The notes: a model not told the origin generated them from the letters alone. Counted from the stretch's first letter, positions 1 through 9,347 are shown. The stretch is 64,000 nucleotides of DNA from Amycolatopsis sulphurea (GCF_002564045.1 NZ_PDJK01000002.1:1922001-1986000); one strand, 5' to 3'. Made by a program: numbers and translations.

Positions 1-1691
1 TAGGGCACCAGGCTCACCAGCACCCGGTCGCCGAGCGCGGCGACCACCTCATCCGGCGTGGCCACCGGCCGCGGGCGGCCCCACTGGCTCGTGTACCAGC
101 CGAGCCGGGTCGCCTCCCGCTGCAGCGAGTCGTAGTGCTGTTCCAGTGCCCGTACCGATTCCCCCTCCAGCCGGGCTCGCTGGATGGTGCGCTGCACGTG
201 CCGCATCTCGGCGATGTGCTTGGCCAGCACGGGATCCTCGATCACCGGCAGCGGTTCGTAGCGGTAGACCTGCGCGCGGGTGCGTTCCAGCCAGGCGAAC
301 ATCCGGCGGGCGCCGGCCGCGTTGCGCCGCGCGCGCCGCAGTACCAGCCGCATCGCCAGCCTGCCCAGCTCCGCGCCGTGCACCGCGGTGCCGCACAACA
401 GGTCCAGTCCACCCATCCGGTCGCGGATCATGCCCAGCTCCCGCAGCCCGGCGCGGGCCTGCGCGAGTGCGGACCGCGGCCGGCCCTCGGCCACCGCCAG
501 CTCGGCCCGGCAGAGCCGGAACAGCATCCGGTGGTCGATCGGCGTCGTCGCCCGCGGCCGCGGCGCGCCGGCGAGCACCCGCGTGGCCTCCTCGGTTTCC
601 CCGCGCCGCAACAACAGTCGCACGGCGAGCAGCCGGGCCGCCGCGACCTCGTCACGCAGCCCGAGCCCGGCCAGCCGCTCGGCCTGCGCGACCAGCGCCG
701 CGGGCAGCCGCGCGGTACCACGATTGTCCGAAGTGGACAGAATCCGGTGCACGTCGGCCCGCAGCCGGGCCAGCCCCGCGATCTCCGCCCAGGTGCGGTT
801 GCCGCGGCGCAGGAACCGGCGCCGGGCCTCGGAAGCGCAGCTGCGGGCGAGGTCGAAATCGCCTTCCAGCAACGCCGCCGCGGCCCGCGCCACCTGCGCT
901 TCCGCGATGTGCTGCCCGGAACCGTTGGCGCGCAACTGCGGCAACGCCTCGTCCAGGTGCCGGGCGGCCTCGTCGGCGAGCCCGGCGGCGAGCAGCGTGC
1001 GTGCCTGGTCATAGCGGATCAGCGGCAGCGAGCCCGGGGATTCCACGACGAGAATCCGGGCCGCCTGCTCGTAGTTCGCCAGCGCCTGCGGGATGTCACC
1101 GGTGAGCTGGGCATGCGTGCCGAGGTTCTGCCGGATCTTGCCCTCCAGCCGGGCGTGCCCGTATCGCTGGGCCAGTTCGAGGGCACGCAGCAGATCGGCC
1201 TGCGCGGCATCCGGGTGATTCAGCGCCATGTGCACGAGGGCCCGGTTGTTCAGGGTACGGACCAGGATGAGGCCGCGGTCGTCGAACTCGATCTCGATGC
1301 CCGGCATAGCCTTGTCGAACGCCGCCAGCGACTCGGTGTTGCGGCCGCCACGCATCAGCACCACCGCACGCTGCAGGCTGAGCGTCAGCTCCAGCTCCCG
1401 GTTCCCCGGCAGCCGGGCGAGGACCCGTTCGGCGGTTTCCAGGTAGCCGAGACCGGCCTCGGTGGAGCTGATCTCGGCGACCGCCGCACCGAGGCTGGTC
1501 AAGACCCGGACCTGCAGCACGGCGTGCGCGGGCCCGGGTTCGGCCACCCGCTGGAGCCGGGTGAGCGCCTGCCGGAACAACCGCGCCGCCGCGCCGGGCC
1601 GCTGGTCGAACGCGGCGGCCCGGCCCTGCGTGTAGAAGTCGGTCGCCGCCTCGGTCAGATCAAGTACGGGCGGCACGGACACGCCCTCCAT
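1..1691 (-). CDS. TPR-CHAT domain protein (partial, 3' end beyond left edge)
   Basis: Open from an ATG at 1691 to the window edge (563 codons, no stop). The first ~520 residues are helical with TPR-like repeats (for example ALVHMALNHPDAAQADLLRA, a helix-turn-helix TPR pattern). The sequence then passes into VVAALGDRVLVSLVPY, which looks like the first strands of a CHAT (caspase-like) peptidase fold. The catalytic His and Cys would lie left of base 1, so activity cannot be judged. CHAT proteins are caspase-clan cysteine peptidases, and TPRs usually bind the partner or substrate. It follows a sigma factor and a small beta-sandwich protein on the same strand (41-bp gap from the latter), so the three probably form one unit. 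CHAT assignment is inference from partial sequence plus this known actinobacterial gene order. Confidence 0.75.
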   Translation of the reverse strand, partial: MEGVSVPPVLDLTEAATDFYTQGRAAAFDQRPGAAARLFRQALTRLQRVAEPGPAHAVLQVRVLTSLGAAVAEISSTEAGLGYLETAERVLARLPGNRELELTLSLQRAVVLMRGGRNTESLAAFDKAMPGIEIEFDDRGLILVRTLNNRALVHMALNHPDAAQADLLRALELAQRYGHARLEGKIRQNLGTHAQLTGDIPQALANYEQAARILVVESPGSLPLIRYDQARTLLAAGLADEAARHLDEALPQLRANGSGQHIAEAQVARAAAALLEGDFDLARSCASEARRRFLRRGNRTWAEIAGLARLRADVHRILSTSDNRGTARLPAALVAQAERLAGLGLRDEVAAARLLAVRLLLRRGETEEATRVLAGAPRPRATTPIDHRMLFRLCRAELAVAEGRPRSALAQARAGLRELGMIRDRMGGLDLLCGTAVHGAELGRLAMRLVLRRARRNAAGARRMFAWLERTRAQVYRYEPLPVIEDPVLAKHIAEMRHVQRTIQRARLEGESVRALEQHYDSLQREATRLGWYTSQWGRPRPVATPDEVVAALGDRVLVSLVP

Positions 1692-1732
1692 GGGACCACA
1701 CCCCTGCCGCCGTACGTAACGCCCGTCCAGGT

Positions 1733-2215
1733 TCAGAGCACGACGGTCGGAGTCACCACCGTACGGCGATGTTCCCCGGAGCCGAGGTGCACGAGGATCT
1801 GCGTGGTCCCGCCGGGCACGTTGGCCAGCACGAACCGGCCGCCTTCGTCGGTGTGCGCGGAGTAGATGCCGTGGTCGGCCACCCGGACCTCCACCTCGTA
1901 CTCTCCCGCGGGCGCGATCCAGCCGTCGATCCGGTGGATGCGCCCGACCTTGGCGAGGTTGATCATCACGGTGAGGTCGCTGACCGTGAAGGTGATCGTC
2001 CCGGTGGCGGTACTGCGCACGCCGGCCAGCTCGTTGGACCGTTCCCAGCGGGCGACCTCGACGTCGAGGTTCTCCAGCTCAAGCGCGAACTGGACCCGCT
2101 GCACCAGATCGTCCGGTGGTGGGTCCAGTTCGTCGAGGTAGCGGTCGAGGTCGCCCAGCAAGGTCTCGTCATCGGGCACTGCGCTGCCGCCACCCGGCCT
2201 GCCGATGTCGTTCAC
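1733..2215 (-). CDS. 160-aa protein with carboxypeptidase-regulatory-like beta-sandwich
   Basis: Starts with GTG at 2215, overlapping the upstream sigma factor stop by GTGA, so it is translationally coupled. The N-terminal half is acidic and helical (LLGDLDRYLDELDPP). The C-terminal half (about residues 75-160) alternates beta strands, with GEYEVEVRVADHG and DEGGRFVLANVPGGTTQILV, typical of the CarboxypepD_reg/SpaA-like Ig sandwich. No signal peptide or membrane segment, so it should be cytoplasmic. Function unknown. Position between a sigma factor and a TPR-CHAT protease suggests an adaptor, regulator or substrate of that module. I chose GTG 2215 because of the overlap and because upstream sequence in this frame belongs to the sigma gene. 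Confidence 0.8.
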   Translation of the reverse strand: MNDIGRPGGGSAVPDDETLLGDLDRYLDELDPPPDDLVQRVQFALELENLDVEVARWERSNELAGVRSTATGTITFTVSDLTVMINLAKVGRIHRIDGWIAPAGEYEVEVRVADHGIYSAHTDEGGRFVLANVPGGTTQILVHLGSGEHRRTVVTPTVVL

Positions 2216-2817
2216 CGGCCACCTCCTTCTCCAGCGAGGAGATCGCGCATCGAATCGAGGCAACGACCTCTGGTCGGTCCGACGCTGCCTCTCGGCATGC
2301 CCATCGCCTCGGCGACCGCCTGGTACTCGGCCCGCCCGGCAAGCACAGTCAACCGGAGCAGCTCCTGACACCTCGCGGGCAACCGGAGGAATGCCCGCCA
2401 CACCCGCCGGTCCCGGTCGGCCCGGACGGCCTCGTCCTCGGGTGCGGGGTGACTGCTCTGGAGCGAGGCCGCGACGTCGTCGCTCAGCGGCAACGGCTGC
2501 GTCCGCCGCCCGAACGGCCGGGTGGCCTCCCGGCGCGTGGTCGTGATCAGCCAGGCGGCCAGCGCCCGCGGATCGCGGAGTTTGTCCAGCTGGGTGAACA
2601 GCGCCAGCCACACGGTCTGCACCACATCCTCGGCGACCTGGCGGTCCAGCCCGTTCGCGCGCGCGACGTGCCAGACGAGGGGGGTCAGCTCGTCCACGAG
2701 CTTCGCCATACCTCGCCGGTCACCGCCCCGCGCCGCCTCCATACAGGCGGCGTGCAGATCGGCGCCGGTCAAGCCTTCCCATGGCGGGTCTACCTCTGTG
2801 GTACGCACGTCGGTCAC
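2212..2817 (-). CDS. Sigma-70 family (ECF-like) RNA polymerase sigma factor
   Basis: 201 aa from GTG 2817 (VTDVRTTEVD). An in-frame ATG at 2892 would add 25 residues of unlikely composition. Region 2 is visible at about residues 35-95 (ELTPLVWHVARANG, AEDVVQTVWLALF) and region 4 at about 125-190 (LPARCQELLRLTVL, then a helix-turn-helix around YQAVAEAMGMPRGSVG). Group 4 sigma factors direct RNA polymerase to a small regulon and are normally held by a regulator. No classic anti-sigma gene is adjacent. Instead the downstream genes encode a beta-sandwich protein and a TPR-CHAT peptidase, so proteolytic control is a reasonable inference. The stop overlaps the next start by GTGA. Confidence 0.88.
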   Translation of the reverse strand: MTDVRTTEVDPPWEGLTGADLHAACMEAARGGDRRGMAKLVDELTPLVWHVARANGLDRQVAEDVVQTVWLALFTQLDKLRDPRALAAWLITTTRREATRPFGRRTQPLPLSDDVAASLQSSHPAPEDEAVRADRDRRVWRAFLRLPARCQELLRLTVLAGRAEYQAVAEAMGMPRGSVGPTRGRCLDSMRDLLAGEGGGR

Positions 2818-2967
2818 CGTAGCTGCCTCGCTCCGAAGGTGGGATGTCCTGAGCAACAGTGTCGTGGGTCTGGTCAAGCACATAAATGTCATGAGATCTC
2901 GCGGGGAGGTCGTAGGTAGTAAGGCCCTTGCTTCTCAAGTGCACCGAGAGCCCCGCGGGATACCTCG

Positions 2968-2992
2968 ATCCGGAGTTTTTCCCGGATTTTTT
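2968..2992 (+). terminator. Short hairpin followed by T run
   Basis: ATCCGG (2968-2973) pairs with CCGGAT (2982-2987) and is followed by TTTTTT. It looks like a weak intrinsic terminator on the plus strand, but no plus-strand gene precedes it, so function is uncertain. Confidence 0.3.
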
Positions 2993-3920
2993 GTGCGGGG
3001 GCTTCGTGGTGCTCCGGCGCTGGTCAGAGCCGGCGCCCCCGGGGTTCGGGACCCTCGGGTTCACCAGTTCGAACGTGCTGGCCGGCACGGGCGCGGGCCA
3101 GACCGGTACGCGCCCGCTCAGTCGCAAACCATACGAGCGCGGACTGGTGCAGGCACACGCCGGTGCCGGCCATGCGGCCACGGGCCTGCGCAGACGCGAG
3201 CCGCTGGCGCGACTCGCGATGACACGACACGTGCCGGAACCTGGACAACGACGGCTCTCGAGTAGGCCTGTCCAGGCCCGGCCCTGAACGGCGACGACCG
3301 GACCAAGGTCGATCGCCGCCGCCCCAGGTACCCCAAGTGGGTATAGCCCCCCAGCCATACCCGGTCCCACCCGACGCCCCATAGCCAGTCCGGGCCGCCC
3401 CCAGCCATACCGGGTCCTGTCCCGACAGAACCCAGCGACACCGAACCCAGCGATACCGGGTCCCGGCCAGCAGCCCCAGCCACTCCAGGCCCGCCCGACA
3501 GCCCCAGCCACACCGGGTCCCCCAGCCGGGCGGACACCCTGGCCCACCCGGCGCGCGGCTCACCGCGAGCCCCCAGCTCACGGCCTGCTCCCGGCGACCA
3601 GCCGGGCCCCGGCGACGCGATCCAGCCCCCTACCTCTGGATGGTGCCGAACGGGGCACCGGCCGATGGGTCACGCCGGGCCGCTGAACCACACCACGCAC
3701 GAGCCAGGCGGCTCGCGCGCCTCGGCAACCGGACCGTGTGCCCGGACTGCCGATCGTCGGAGTACGCCGGCCGGTACGAGCGGCTGCCCGCACCGACCGA
3801 TGTTCCCCTCCCCCATCGGGACCTGCTCCCCTTGCAGGCCCGCCGGACGGTTTCCTCCCCGAAACCGCCCGGCCACGGCATCCGGCAGCCCCCTCGGCTA
3901 CCGGGCACCGCTCGTCGAGC
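2993..3920. other. Gene-free stretch with degenerate tandem repeats
   Basis: No convincing coding sequence on either strand. ORFs here lack ribosome sites and have mixed composition. About 3340-3540 contains several imperfect copies of a unit resembling CCCCAGCCATACCGGGTCC, spaced irregularly, giving all frames a repetitive look. The repeats probably explain the overlapping spurious ORFs. Confidence 0.45.
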
Positions 3921-4091
3921 TCAGTTGGCCGCGACCGGGTCGTCGTACGGCTCGTGGTTGTCGGGGTGGACTTCGCGTCCTTGCACGAACGGTGGTTCGT
4001 CCGGAGTAGAAGCCGGGTTCGGGGCCGGGACCGGGGTTTCGGGAACGGCCGGGACCTTCGGGTCGGTTTTCTCCTGCTCTTCGATCGACAT
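3921..4091 (-). CDS. Small acidic proline-rich protein (56 aa)
   Basis: Starts at ATG 4091 (MSIEEQEKTDPK) behind a strong ribosome site, AAGGGAGG seven bases upstream. An in-frame ATG at 4112 lacks such a site. The product is rich in Pro, Glu and Asp (VPETPVPAPNPA) with no membrane segment and is probably disordered. I do not recognise a family. It stands alone in a gene-poor stretch, downstream of the frameshifted SGNH hydrolase on the same strand. Confidence 0.6.
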   Translation of the reverse strand: MSIEEQEKTDPKVPAVPETPVPAPNPASTPDEPPFVQGREVHPDNHEPYDDPVAAN

Positions 4092-4181
4092 GTGGTACCT
4101 CCCTTGCTCCATCAGGTCGCCCTATATGACGCAACAAGAGTGCACTGGGATACACAGAGCGCAGAACTTTTTTGGTCATTT

Positions 4182-4908
4182 TCAAATCCGCTGGCCAAAT
4201 GGACAGCCAGCTTCCCCCAAATGCCGACGGAAAGTAACGACCTGTGAGCCCTCCGCAAGCACCGCGGCCCATTCCCGATACCCGGCCGGACCCGGATGCA
4301 AGAGCCCCGCCGGGAACAAAATAGGCGTCACCCTGGGTAATCGAGTCAGCTCGCGCGCCGCCCGGTCGAGCGCGTTCGAGCGACCACCCAGCACGTCCCG
4401 CAACGACCTCGGCAACCCGGGGAACCTGCCCACCGGCGCGGCCCCCGCCGGCACCACCGGAACCCCACCGATCCGCCGCCACGCGTCCACGACGATGCCG
4501 AGCAGATCCCGGCGGAATCGCGCGGCCGAACACAGTGCCAAGGTGTCGTTCACGCCCAGCACGACGACGCGGCAGATCGGCAGGCCGCGGCCGGGGAACC
4601 AGCTCGCGCCGCACCTCCCGCGCGGTCGCCCCGCTCCGGCCGACCGCCTGCCATCGCACTTCCCGCCCGCCCTCGGCGAGCGCGTCCGCGAGCTGCCCGG
4701 TGAGCGCCTCGGCGTGGGTGGCCGCACCGACCCCGTCCACGGTGGATTCGCCGAGAACCGCGATTCGCAAGGGAACGCCCACGCCGGCGGTGTCCTCGGC
4801 GGGCCCCACGGCGCCGGGCAACCACGGGGTCGCCCGGCGAAGCCGGACCGCCCGCACCGCGAGGACCGGCGCCAGCAGGAGGAGGAAAAACAGCCGGAGA
4901 AGTGCCAT
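4182..4908 (-). pseudogene. SGNH/GDSL-type hydrolase, frameshifted
   Basis: From ATG 4908 one frame gives a signal-anchor helix (MALLRLFFLLLLAPVLAV) and then the nucleophile block IAVLGESTVDGVGA, a GDS-like motif of SGNH esterases. Near 4575 homology jumps to another frame, VVVLGVNDTLALC (block III, GxND), which continues to a C-terminal block ending LHPGPAGYREWAAVL and the stop at 4182. Removing one C in the run near 4570 (CTGCCGCGTCGTC) restores a single frame reading PADLRVVVLGVND. Known for the family: Ser, Asn and a C-terminal Asp-x-x-His triad; here the last reads HPGPAGY. The gene is either disrupted or the base is an assembly error. Confidence 0.75.
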
Positions 4909-4955
4909 GGGACCGACACTAACCACCAGCACCGACAGAATCGGCGCACCGCACG

Positions 4956-5205
4956 GAGTTGTCCACAGGCCCGCGCAGTTGTGGACAACTGAAGCTCCGC
5001 AGCACCCGGGCGGCGACTCCGGCGAAGCCTCCCGCCATCACCTGTCCGAACCCCGCCGATGGGGCCAATCTCAGACAAAAGGCCTGATGAGGGCCGATTT
5101 TGAGGTGGTCCCCGACAGGCGATGTCACGGCACGTGTGTCACCAGCTGCAGACACCGCAGGCCTCACCAGCCGCAACGGCACTCGGTGCCGGAGCCTGTG
5201 GACAA
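4956..5205. promoter_or_regulatory. Cluster of three DnaA-box-like sites
   Basis: TTGTCCACA occurs at 4958-4966, inverted at 4979-4987 and inverted again at 5197-5205. The first two sit in a perfect 11-bp inverted repeat (AGTTGTCCACA at 4956-4966 against 4979-4989). TTGTCCACA is the DnaA-box form preferred in high-GC actinobacteria. No dnaA, dnaN or gyr gene is near, so this is not an obvious oriC. A DnaA-titrating site, or a hairpin upstream of the SGNH gene, is possible. Confidence 0.4.
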
Positions 5206-5820
5206 GAGCCCGCTCCACCAGCCCGGACAACCAGGTCGGGCACCCCTCCAGCACGACAGGTGCGTCAGCGAGCCGACCGGCACCGGGTGTCAACGGGACC
5301 GGGGCAGCGAACCTCCGGAGGACCGAAGTGTCGGCAACGGAGGACAGCGTCCATCCGCGAATGCCGCGCCGACCTCGGAGCGACCGATGTCAGCACCCCG
5401 CATCTGTCACCGTCCGTGAACACTGGCCGGCATTGAGATCAGCAACAGGCACGCATTGATCGATAATGCGCCCCAGCCCGGGTTCAACGGCTGCAGGTAG
5501 GAACCGACAAGAATCCCACGCCGAGCGCGAGAAGCAAACCGATAAAGCCCCACCCGGATCAGCAACGACGGATACGGCCGCGGCAGGCACCAAATACGAC
5601 ACCTTCGCCAGGGAACCAAGATGAACATGGTTGTCAATAACAGCGACAACCGGTTCATCTCGAATGCAAGCGAACGACCGCGGGCTGCACCGAATACCCA
5701 CGACGCCCGCCGCACAGGCAGATCTGCCACCAGCCGAGAACACGAGCCTCGGCAACCCCCACCACGGCACTCACCAAGAGCCCGGCAGCGAACCTGCAAC
5801 CGGATCAAGCCACGGCGGCC
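5206..5820. other. Gene-free stretch, possible relic of a membrane protein
   Basis: No gene I can support. GC is slightly lower than the surroundings between about 5400 and 5660. The minus strand there reads MNRLSLLLTTMFILVP followed by hydrophobic sequence, without a ribosome site. It may be a decayed membrane gene. Confidence 0.3.
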
Positions 5821-6300
5821 CTAGGACGGACGGCTCTCCCGATGCTCAAGCCAACGCTTGAAGAGATCATCGACCTCTTTCAGCACGAAGGCCAGGAAGT
5901 CGCGCATATCAGCGACCCGTTTCCCCGCCGGGGAGTCCGCGCCGAGCGCTTCGATGCCTTCCTCGGTCGCTTCGTGCCACAGCGTCAGCATGCGGTCGCG
6001 CTTGAGGAACGTGGCGTACCAGAGGTCGTCGTACAGGCGATAGTGGTCGCGGCGCTCGCCGGGCTCGCGGGCCTTCGTCACCATGCCGACCTGTTCCAGA
6101 TACCGGACCGCGCCGGAGATCGCGGCCGGGCTCACGGCCAGCTGCTCGGCCAGCTCACCCGCGGTCAGCTGGGCCTCGTCGGTCGTCATGAGCGCCGCGA
6201 ACACCCGCGCGGCCATCCGTTGCATGCCGACCTGGGTCAGGACCAGTGCGAGGCTTTCAACGTAGCGGCGGACGGCCTCGTCGTCGCGTTCGGTCGTCAT
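5821..6300 (-). CDS. GbsR/MarR-family transcriptional regulator
   Basis: 159 aa. A winged helix lies at about residues 30-95 (MQRMAARVFAALMTTDEAQL, then AGELAEQLAVSPAAISGAVRYL as the recognition helix region). The C-terminal helices (ATFLKRDRMLTLWHEA) should form the dimer interface. Divergently transcribed from an ABC-2 exporter pair. The 93-bp gap contains the perfect palindrome CTTCACAA-CT-TTGTGAAG at 6357-6374, the likely binding site for this protein. Members of this family commonly repress a neighbouring multidrug or antibiotic exporter and release on ligand binding. The ligand is unknown. Confidence 0.9.
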   Translation of the reverse strand: MTTERDDEAVRRYVESLALVLTQVGMQRMAARVFAALMTTDEAQLTAGELAEQLAVSPAAISGAVRYLEQVGMVTKAREPGERRDHYRLYDDLWYATFLKRDRMLTLWHEATEEGIEALGADSPAGKRVADMRDFLAFVLKEVDDLFKRWLEHRESRPS

Positions 6301-6356
6301 CAGCCCATCCTTTCCTACCCCCGACCGAAGTCCACTCTATCAAGACATTTTCTTAA

Positions 6357-6374
6357 CTTCACAACTTTGTGAAG
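6357..6374. promoter_or_regulatory. Operator palindrome between regulator and ABC exporter
   Basis: CTTCACAA (6357-6364) and TTGTGAAG (6367-6374) are perfect inverted arms with a 2-base centre. The site is 19 bp before the ATPase start and 57 bp from the regulator start. Size and symmetry fit a MarR-type dimer. It lies in an AT-richer patch likely to hold the promoter. Confidence 0.65.
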
Positions 6375-6393
6375 CGAGCGTACCTTCCTGACC

Positions 6394-7293
6394 ATGGGAA
6401 ACGTCATTTCGGTCACCGGCCTGCGCAAGGCGTTCGGCCGGGTGCAGGCCCTCGATGGCCTCGATCTTCAGGTTCCGGCCGGGGAAGTCCACGGGTTCCT
6501 CGGCCCGAACGGCGCCGGCAAGTCGACCACCGTCCGGGTCCTGCTCGGGCTGCTGCGGGCCGACGCCGGCGAGGTCCGCCTGCTCGGCGGCGATCCGTGG
6601 CGGGACGCGGCGAGCCTGCACCACCGCCTGGCCTACGTGCCCGGCGACGTCACCCTGTGGCCCACCCTGTCCGGCGGCGAGGTGATCGACCTGCTCGGCA
6701 GGCTCCGCGGCGGGCTGGACCAGCGCCGGCGTGCGGACCTGATCGAACGGTTCGACCTCGACCCCCGGAAGAAGGGCCGCACCTATTCCAAGGGCAACCG
6801 GCAGAAGGTCGCCATCGTGGCCGCCCTCGCGTCCACTGTGGACCTGCTGCTGCTCGACGAGCCCACCTCCGGCCTCGATCCGCTGATGGAGGCCACCTTC
6901 CAGGAGGTCATCCAGGAGGAACGCGCACAGGGCCGCACGGTGCTGCTGTCCAGCCACATCCTCGCCGAGGTCGAGGCGCTGTGCGACAAGGTGAGCATCA
7001 TCCGCAACGGCCGCACGGTCGAATCGGGCACGCTCGCGCAGCTACGCCACCTCACCCGTACCTCGATCACCGCGGAGCTGGCCGGGCCGCCGAACGGGCT
7101 CGCCGGCCTCGCCGATGTGCACGACCTGCGGGTGACCGGCAACCGCGTCCGCTTCGACGTGGAAACCCGTGCCCTGGACAAGGCGCTGGACCAGCTGACC
7201 CGGATCGGCGTGCGCAGCCTGGAAAGCCGTCCCCCGACGCTGGAGGAACTCTTCCTGCGGCACTACTCCGACGAACTCGGCGCGGCGAAATGA
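6394..7293 (+). CDS. ABC-2 type exporter, ATP-binding subunit
   Basis: 299 aa. Walker [10 protein letters not shown] at about residues 39-47, signature-like [17 protein letters not shown], Walker [14 protein letters not shown] at about 152-164, and a switch His in SSHILAEVE. The C-terminal ~90 residues form the extension typical of drug-exporter ATPases (DrrA-like). The stop overlaps the permease start by ATGA. With the permease it probably exports a drug or lipid-like compound, controlled by the divergent GbsR/MarR regulator. An in-frame upstream start at 6369 belongs to a different frame and is not needed. Confidence 0.92.
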   Translation: MGNVISVTGLRKAFGRVQALDGLDLQVPAGEVHGFLGPNGAGKSTTVRVLLGLLRADAGEVRLLGGDPWRDAASLHHRLAYVPGDVTLWPTLSGGEVIDLLGRLRGGLDQRRRADLIERFDLDPRKKGRTYSKGNRQKVAIVAALASTVDLLLLDEPTSGLDPLMEATFQEVIQEERAQGRTVLLSSHILAEVEALCDKVSIIRNGRTVESGTLAQLRHLTRTSITAELAGPPNGLAGLADVHDLRVTGNRVRFDVETRALDKALDQLTRIGVRSLESRPPTLEELFLRHYSDELGAAK

Positions 7294-8876
7294 ACGGCAC
7301 CGGCACGCTGCTGCGGCTGGCGCTCCGCCGCGACCGGCTGGTGCTGGCGATCTGGATCGTGCTGCTCAGCATCGTCCCGGCCGCCACCGCCGGCAGCTAC
7401 GACCAGTTCTACCCGACCGCGGCGAGCCGGGCCGGACTCGCGGCCGGTGCTGTCGCGAACCCGTCGTTCGCCCTGCTCTACGGGCCCGCGTTCGACCTGA
7501 CCACGGCGGGCGGGTTCATCGCCTGGCGGATGGGCGGGCTCCTGGCCCTGCTGACCGGCCTGATGGCGGTCTTCACGCTCACCCGGCACACCCGTGCCGA
7601 GGAGGATTCCGGACGGGCCGAACTGCTGGCGTCCGCGGTGGTCGGCCGGTACGCGCTGCTCACCTCCGCGGTCCTCGTGACCGGCGGGGCGAGCGTGCTG
7701 ATCGGCTTGCTCCAGGCAGGCACCATGATCGCGGCGAAACTACCCGTCGCGGGTTCGTTCGCGCTGGGCGCGAGCACCGCGCTGAGCGGCCTGGTCTTCA
7801 CCGCCGTGGCCGCAGTCGCGGTCCAGCTCGCCGAGTATTCCCGCACTGCCAACGGAATCGGCACCGCGGCCGTCGGTATCGCATTCCTGTTGCGCGGTGC
7901 CGGCGACTCGGCCACCAACGCGCATTGGCTGTCGTGGCTCTCACCGCTCGGCTGGGCACAACAGGTCCGCCCGTTCGCCGGGGAACGCTGGTGGGTGCTC
8001 GCTCTGCCGCTGGCGGCAGCGCTCGTGCTCGGCGCCGTGGGCTACGCCTTGCTGCCACGCCGGGACGTCGGCGTCGGGCTGGTCCCGCCCCGGCTCGGCC
8101 GTCCCGAGGCCGCCGATTCGCTGCGTTCGCCGTTCGCACTCGCCTGGCGGCTGCAACGGGGACCGCTGTTCGGCTGGCTGGTCGGTCTCGCGGTCGGCGG
8201 AGCCCTGTTCGGCTCCATCGCGAGCGGGATTTCCGGGCTGGTCGGCGGAACCGAGCAGACCAGGCAGATCTTCGCACGGCTCGGGGGCACGAACGGGCTC
8301 GTCGACGCCTTCCTCGCCACGATGGTGAGCCTGTTCGCGATGCTCGCCTCGCTCTACGGCGTGCAGGCGATCCTGCGGATGCGGGCCGAGGAAACGTCCA
8401 TGCGGCTCGAACCCCTGCTCGCCACCCGGGTCGGCAGGCTGCGCTGGGCGGCGAGCCATCTGGTCTTCGCCTTCCTCGGCACGGCGTTGCTGGTCCTGGT
8501 CGGCGGGTTGCTGCTGGGTGTCGCGAACGGCCTGCGCTCCGGGGACGTCGCCCGCTCGGTCGGCGATCTGATCACCGGCGTGCTGGTGCAGGTGCCGGCG
8601 GCCTGGGTGGTGGTCGCGGTGTCCGCGCTGCTGTTCGGGCTGCTCCCGCGGGCGGCCGGCGCGGCCTGGGGCGTGGCGGCGCTGGCGCTGCTGATCAGCC
8701 TGTTCGGCCCGGTCGTGAACGCTCCGCAGGCCGTGCTGGACGTGTCGCCGTTCCAGCATCCGCCGAAGCTGCCCGGTCAGGTGTTCACCGGGCTGCCGCT
8801 GATTCTGCTGCTGGCGGTGGCCGTGCTCGCGCTCGGTGCGGGCATGGCCGGGTGGCGCCGCCGGGACGTCGGCTGA
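7290..8876 (+). CDS. ABC-2 type exporter, membrane permease
   Basis: 528 aa from ATG 7290, overlapping the ATPase stop by four bases. The protein is a tandem duplication of about six transmembrane segments. Segments are clear at [75 protein letters not shown] and [15 protein letters not shown]. Such double-length permeases work with one ATPase type to export antibiotics or toxic compounds. It forms a two-gene operon with the ATPase. Substrate not predictable from sequence. Confidence 0.9.
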   Translation: MNGTGTLLRLALRRDRLVLAIWIVLLSIVPAATAGSYDQFYPTAASRAGLAAGAVANPSFALLYGPAFDLTTAGGFIAWRMGGLLALLTGLMAVFTLTRHTRAEEDSGRAELLASAVVGRYALLTSAVLVTGGASVLIGLLQAGTMIAAKLPVAGSFALGASTALSGLVFTAVAAVAVQLAEYSRTANGIGTAAVGIAFLLRGAGDSATNAHWLSWLSPLGWAQQVRPFAGERWWVLALPLAAALVLGAVGYALLPRRDVGVGLVPPRLGRPEAADSLRSPFALAWRLQRGPLFGWLVGLAVGGALFGSIASGISGLVGGTEQTRQIFARLGGTNGLVDAFLATMVSLFAMLASLYGVQAILRMRAEETSMRLEPLLATRVGRLRWAASHLVFAFLGTALLVLVGGLLLGVANGLRSGDVARSVGDLITGVLVQVPAAWVVVAVSALLFGLLPRAAGAAWGVAALALLISLFGPVVNAPQAVLDVSPFQHPPKLPGQVFTGLPLILLLAVAVLALGAGMAGWRRRDVG

Positions 8877-8880
8877 CGGG

Positions 8881-9204
8881 TCAGCGCGCGTCCTGACGGA
8901 AACCGGTCGGGCACAACGACGTCGGCGACGCGGGCGGCGGCGTCGTGGTGTCCGGGACGGTCACCGTGGTGGTGCGGGTCTCGGCCGGGGGCTGGCTGGT
9001 GACGGTGATCGGCGGCGGCGCCTGGGCTGTCGTGGTCACCGTGACCGGCTTCGCCGGAGGGGACGTGGTGCTCGGCAGGAACGGCACCGATGTGACCCGG
9101 GGACCGTTCCCGGCCACCAGCACGGCCGCGAGCAGCAGCCCGGCGGCCAATCCGGCCAGCCCGGTAATCATCACGAATCCCCAGGTGGGAGCCGTATTCG
9201 ACAT
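8881..9204 (-). CDS. Small membrane-anchored Thr/Pro-rich protein
   Basis: 107 aa. One transmembrane helix near the N-terminus (VMITGLAGLAAGLLLAAVLV, residues ~11-31). An extracellular low-complexity tail follows, with many Thr, Pro and Val (VTVTTTAQAPPPITVTSQPP) and one Cys near the end. No known domain. It is convergent with the exporter operon, only 4 bp away. The imperfect inverted pair TTCGGTTACG/CGTGACCGAA lies upstream (9232-9277). A cell-envelope role is possible but unproven. Confidence 0.7.
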   Translation of the reverse strand: MSNTAPTWGFVMITGLAGLAAGLLLAAVLVAGNGPRVTSVPFLPSTTSPPAKPVTVTTTAQAPPPITVTSQPPAETRTTTVTVPDTTTPPPASPTSLCPTGFRQDAR

Positions 9205-9347
9205 CCCAGCACCTCCTCGCGCACCGCGGTTCGGTTACGAGGACCAGGTCGAATCGATCATAAGCTTCGTGACCGAACGTGCAACTTGAGTCCTGCAGAA
9301 TCAAGTCAGGGCACAGTGCCCGCCTGAGCTGCGCGGACTGCTCGTGG

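Noticed and set aside
135..1865. 576-aa plus-strand open frame
   Set aside because: Antisense to the TPR-CHAT gene; Arg/Pro/Gly/Gln-rich composition without domains, typical of high-GC shadow frames.
2720..3581. Several overlapping minus-strand frames rich in Gly, Trp and Arg
   Set aside because: They arise from degenerate tandem repeats; three frames look alike and none has a start site or known domain.
5390..5808. Two overlapping minus-strand frames with hydrophobic stretches
   Set aside because: No ribosome site and no family recognised; noted only as a possible relic.
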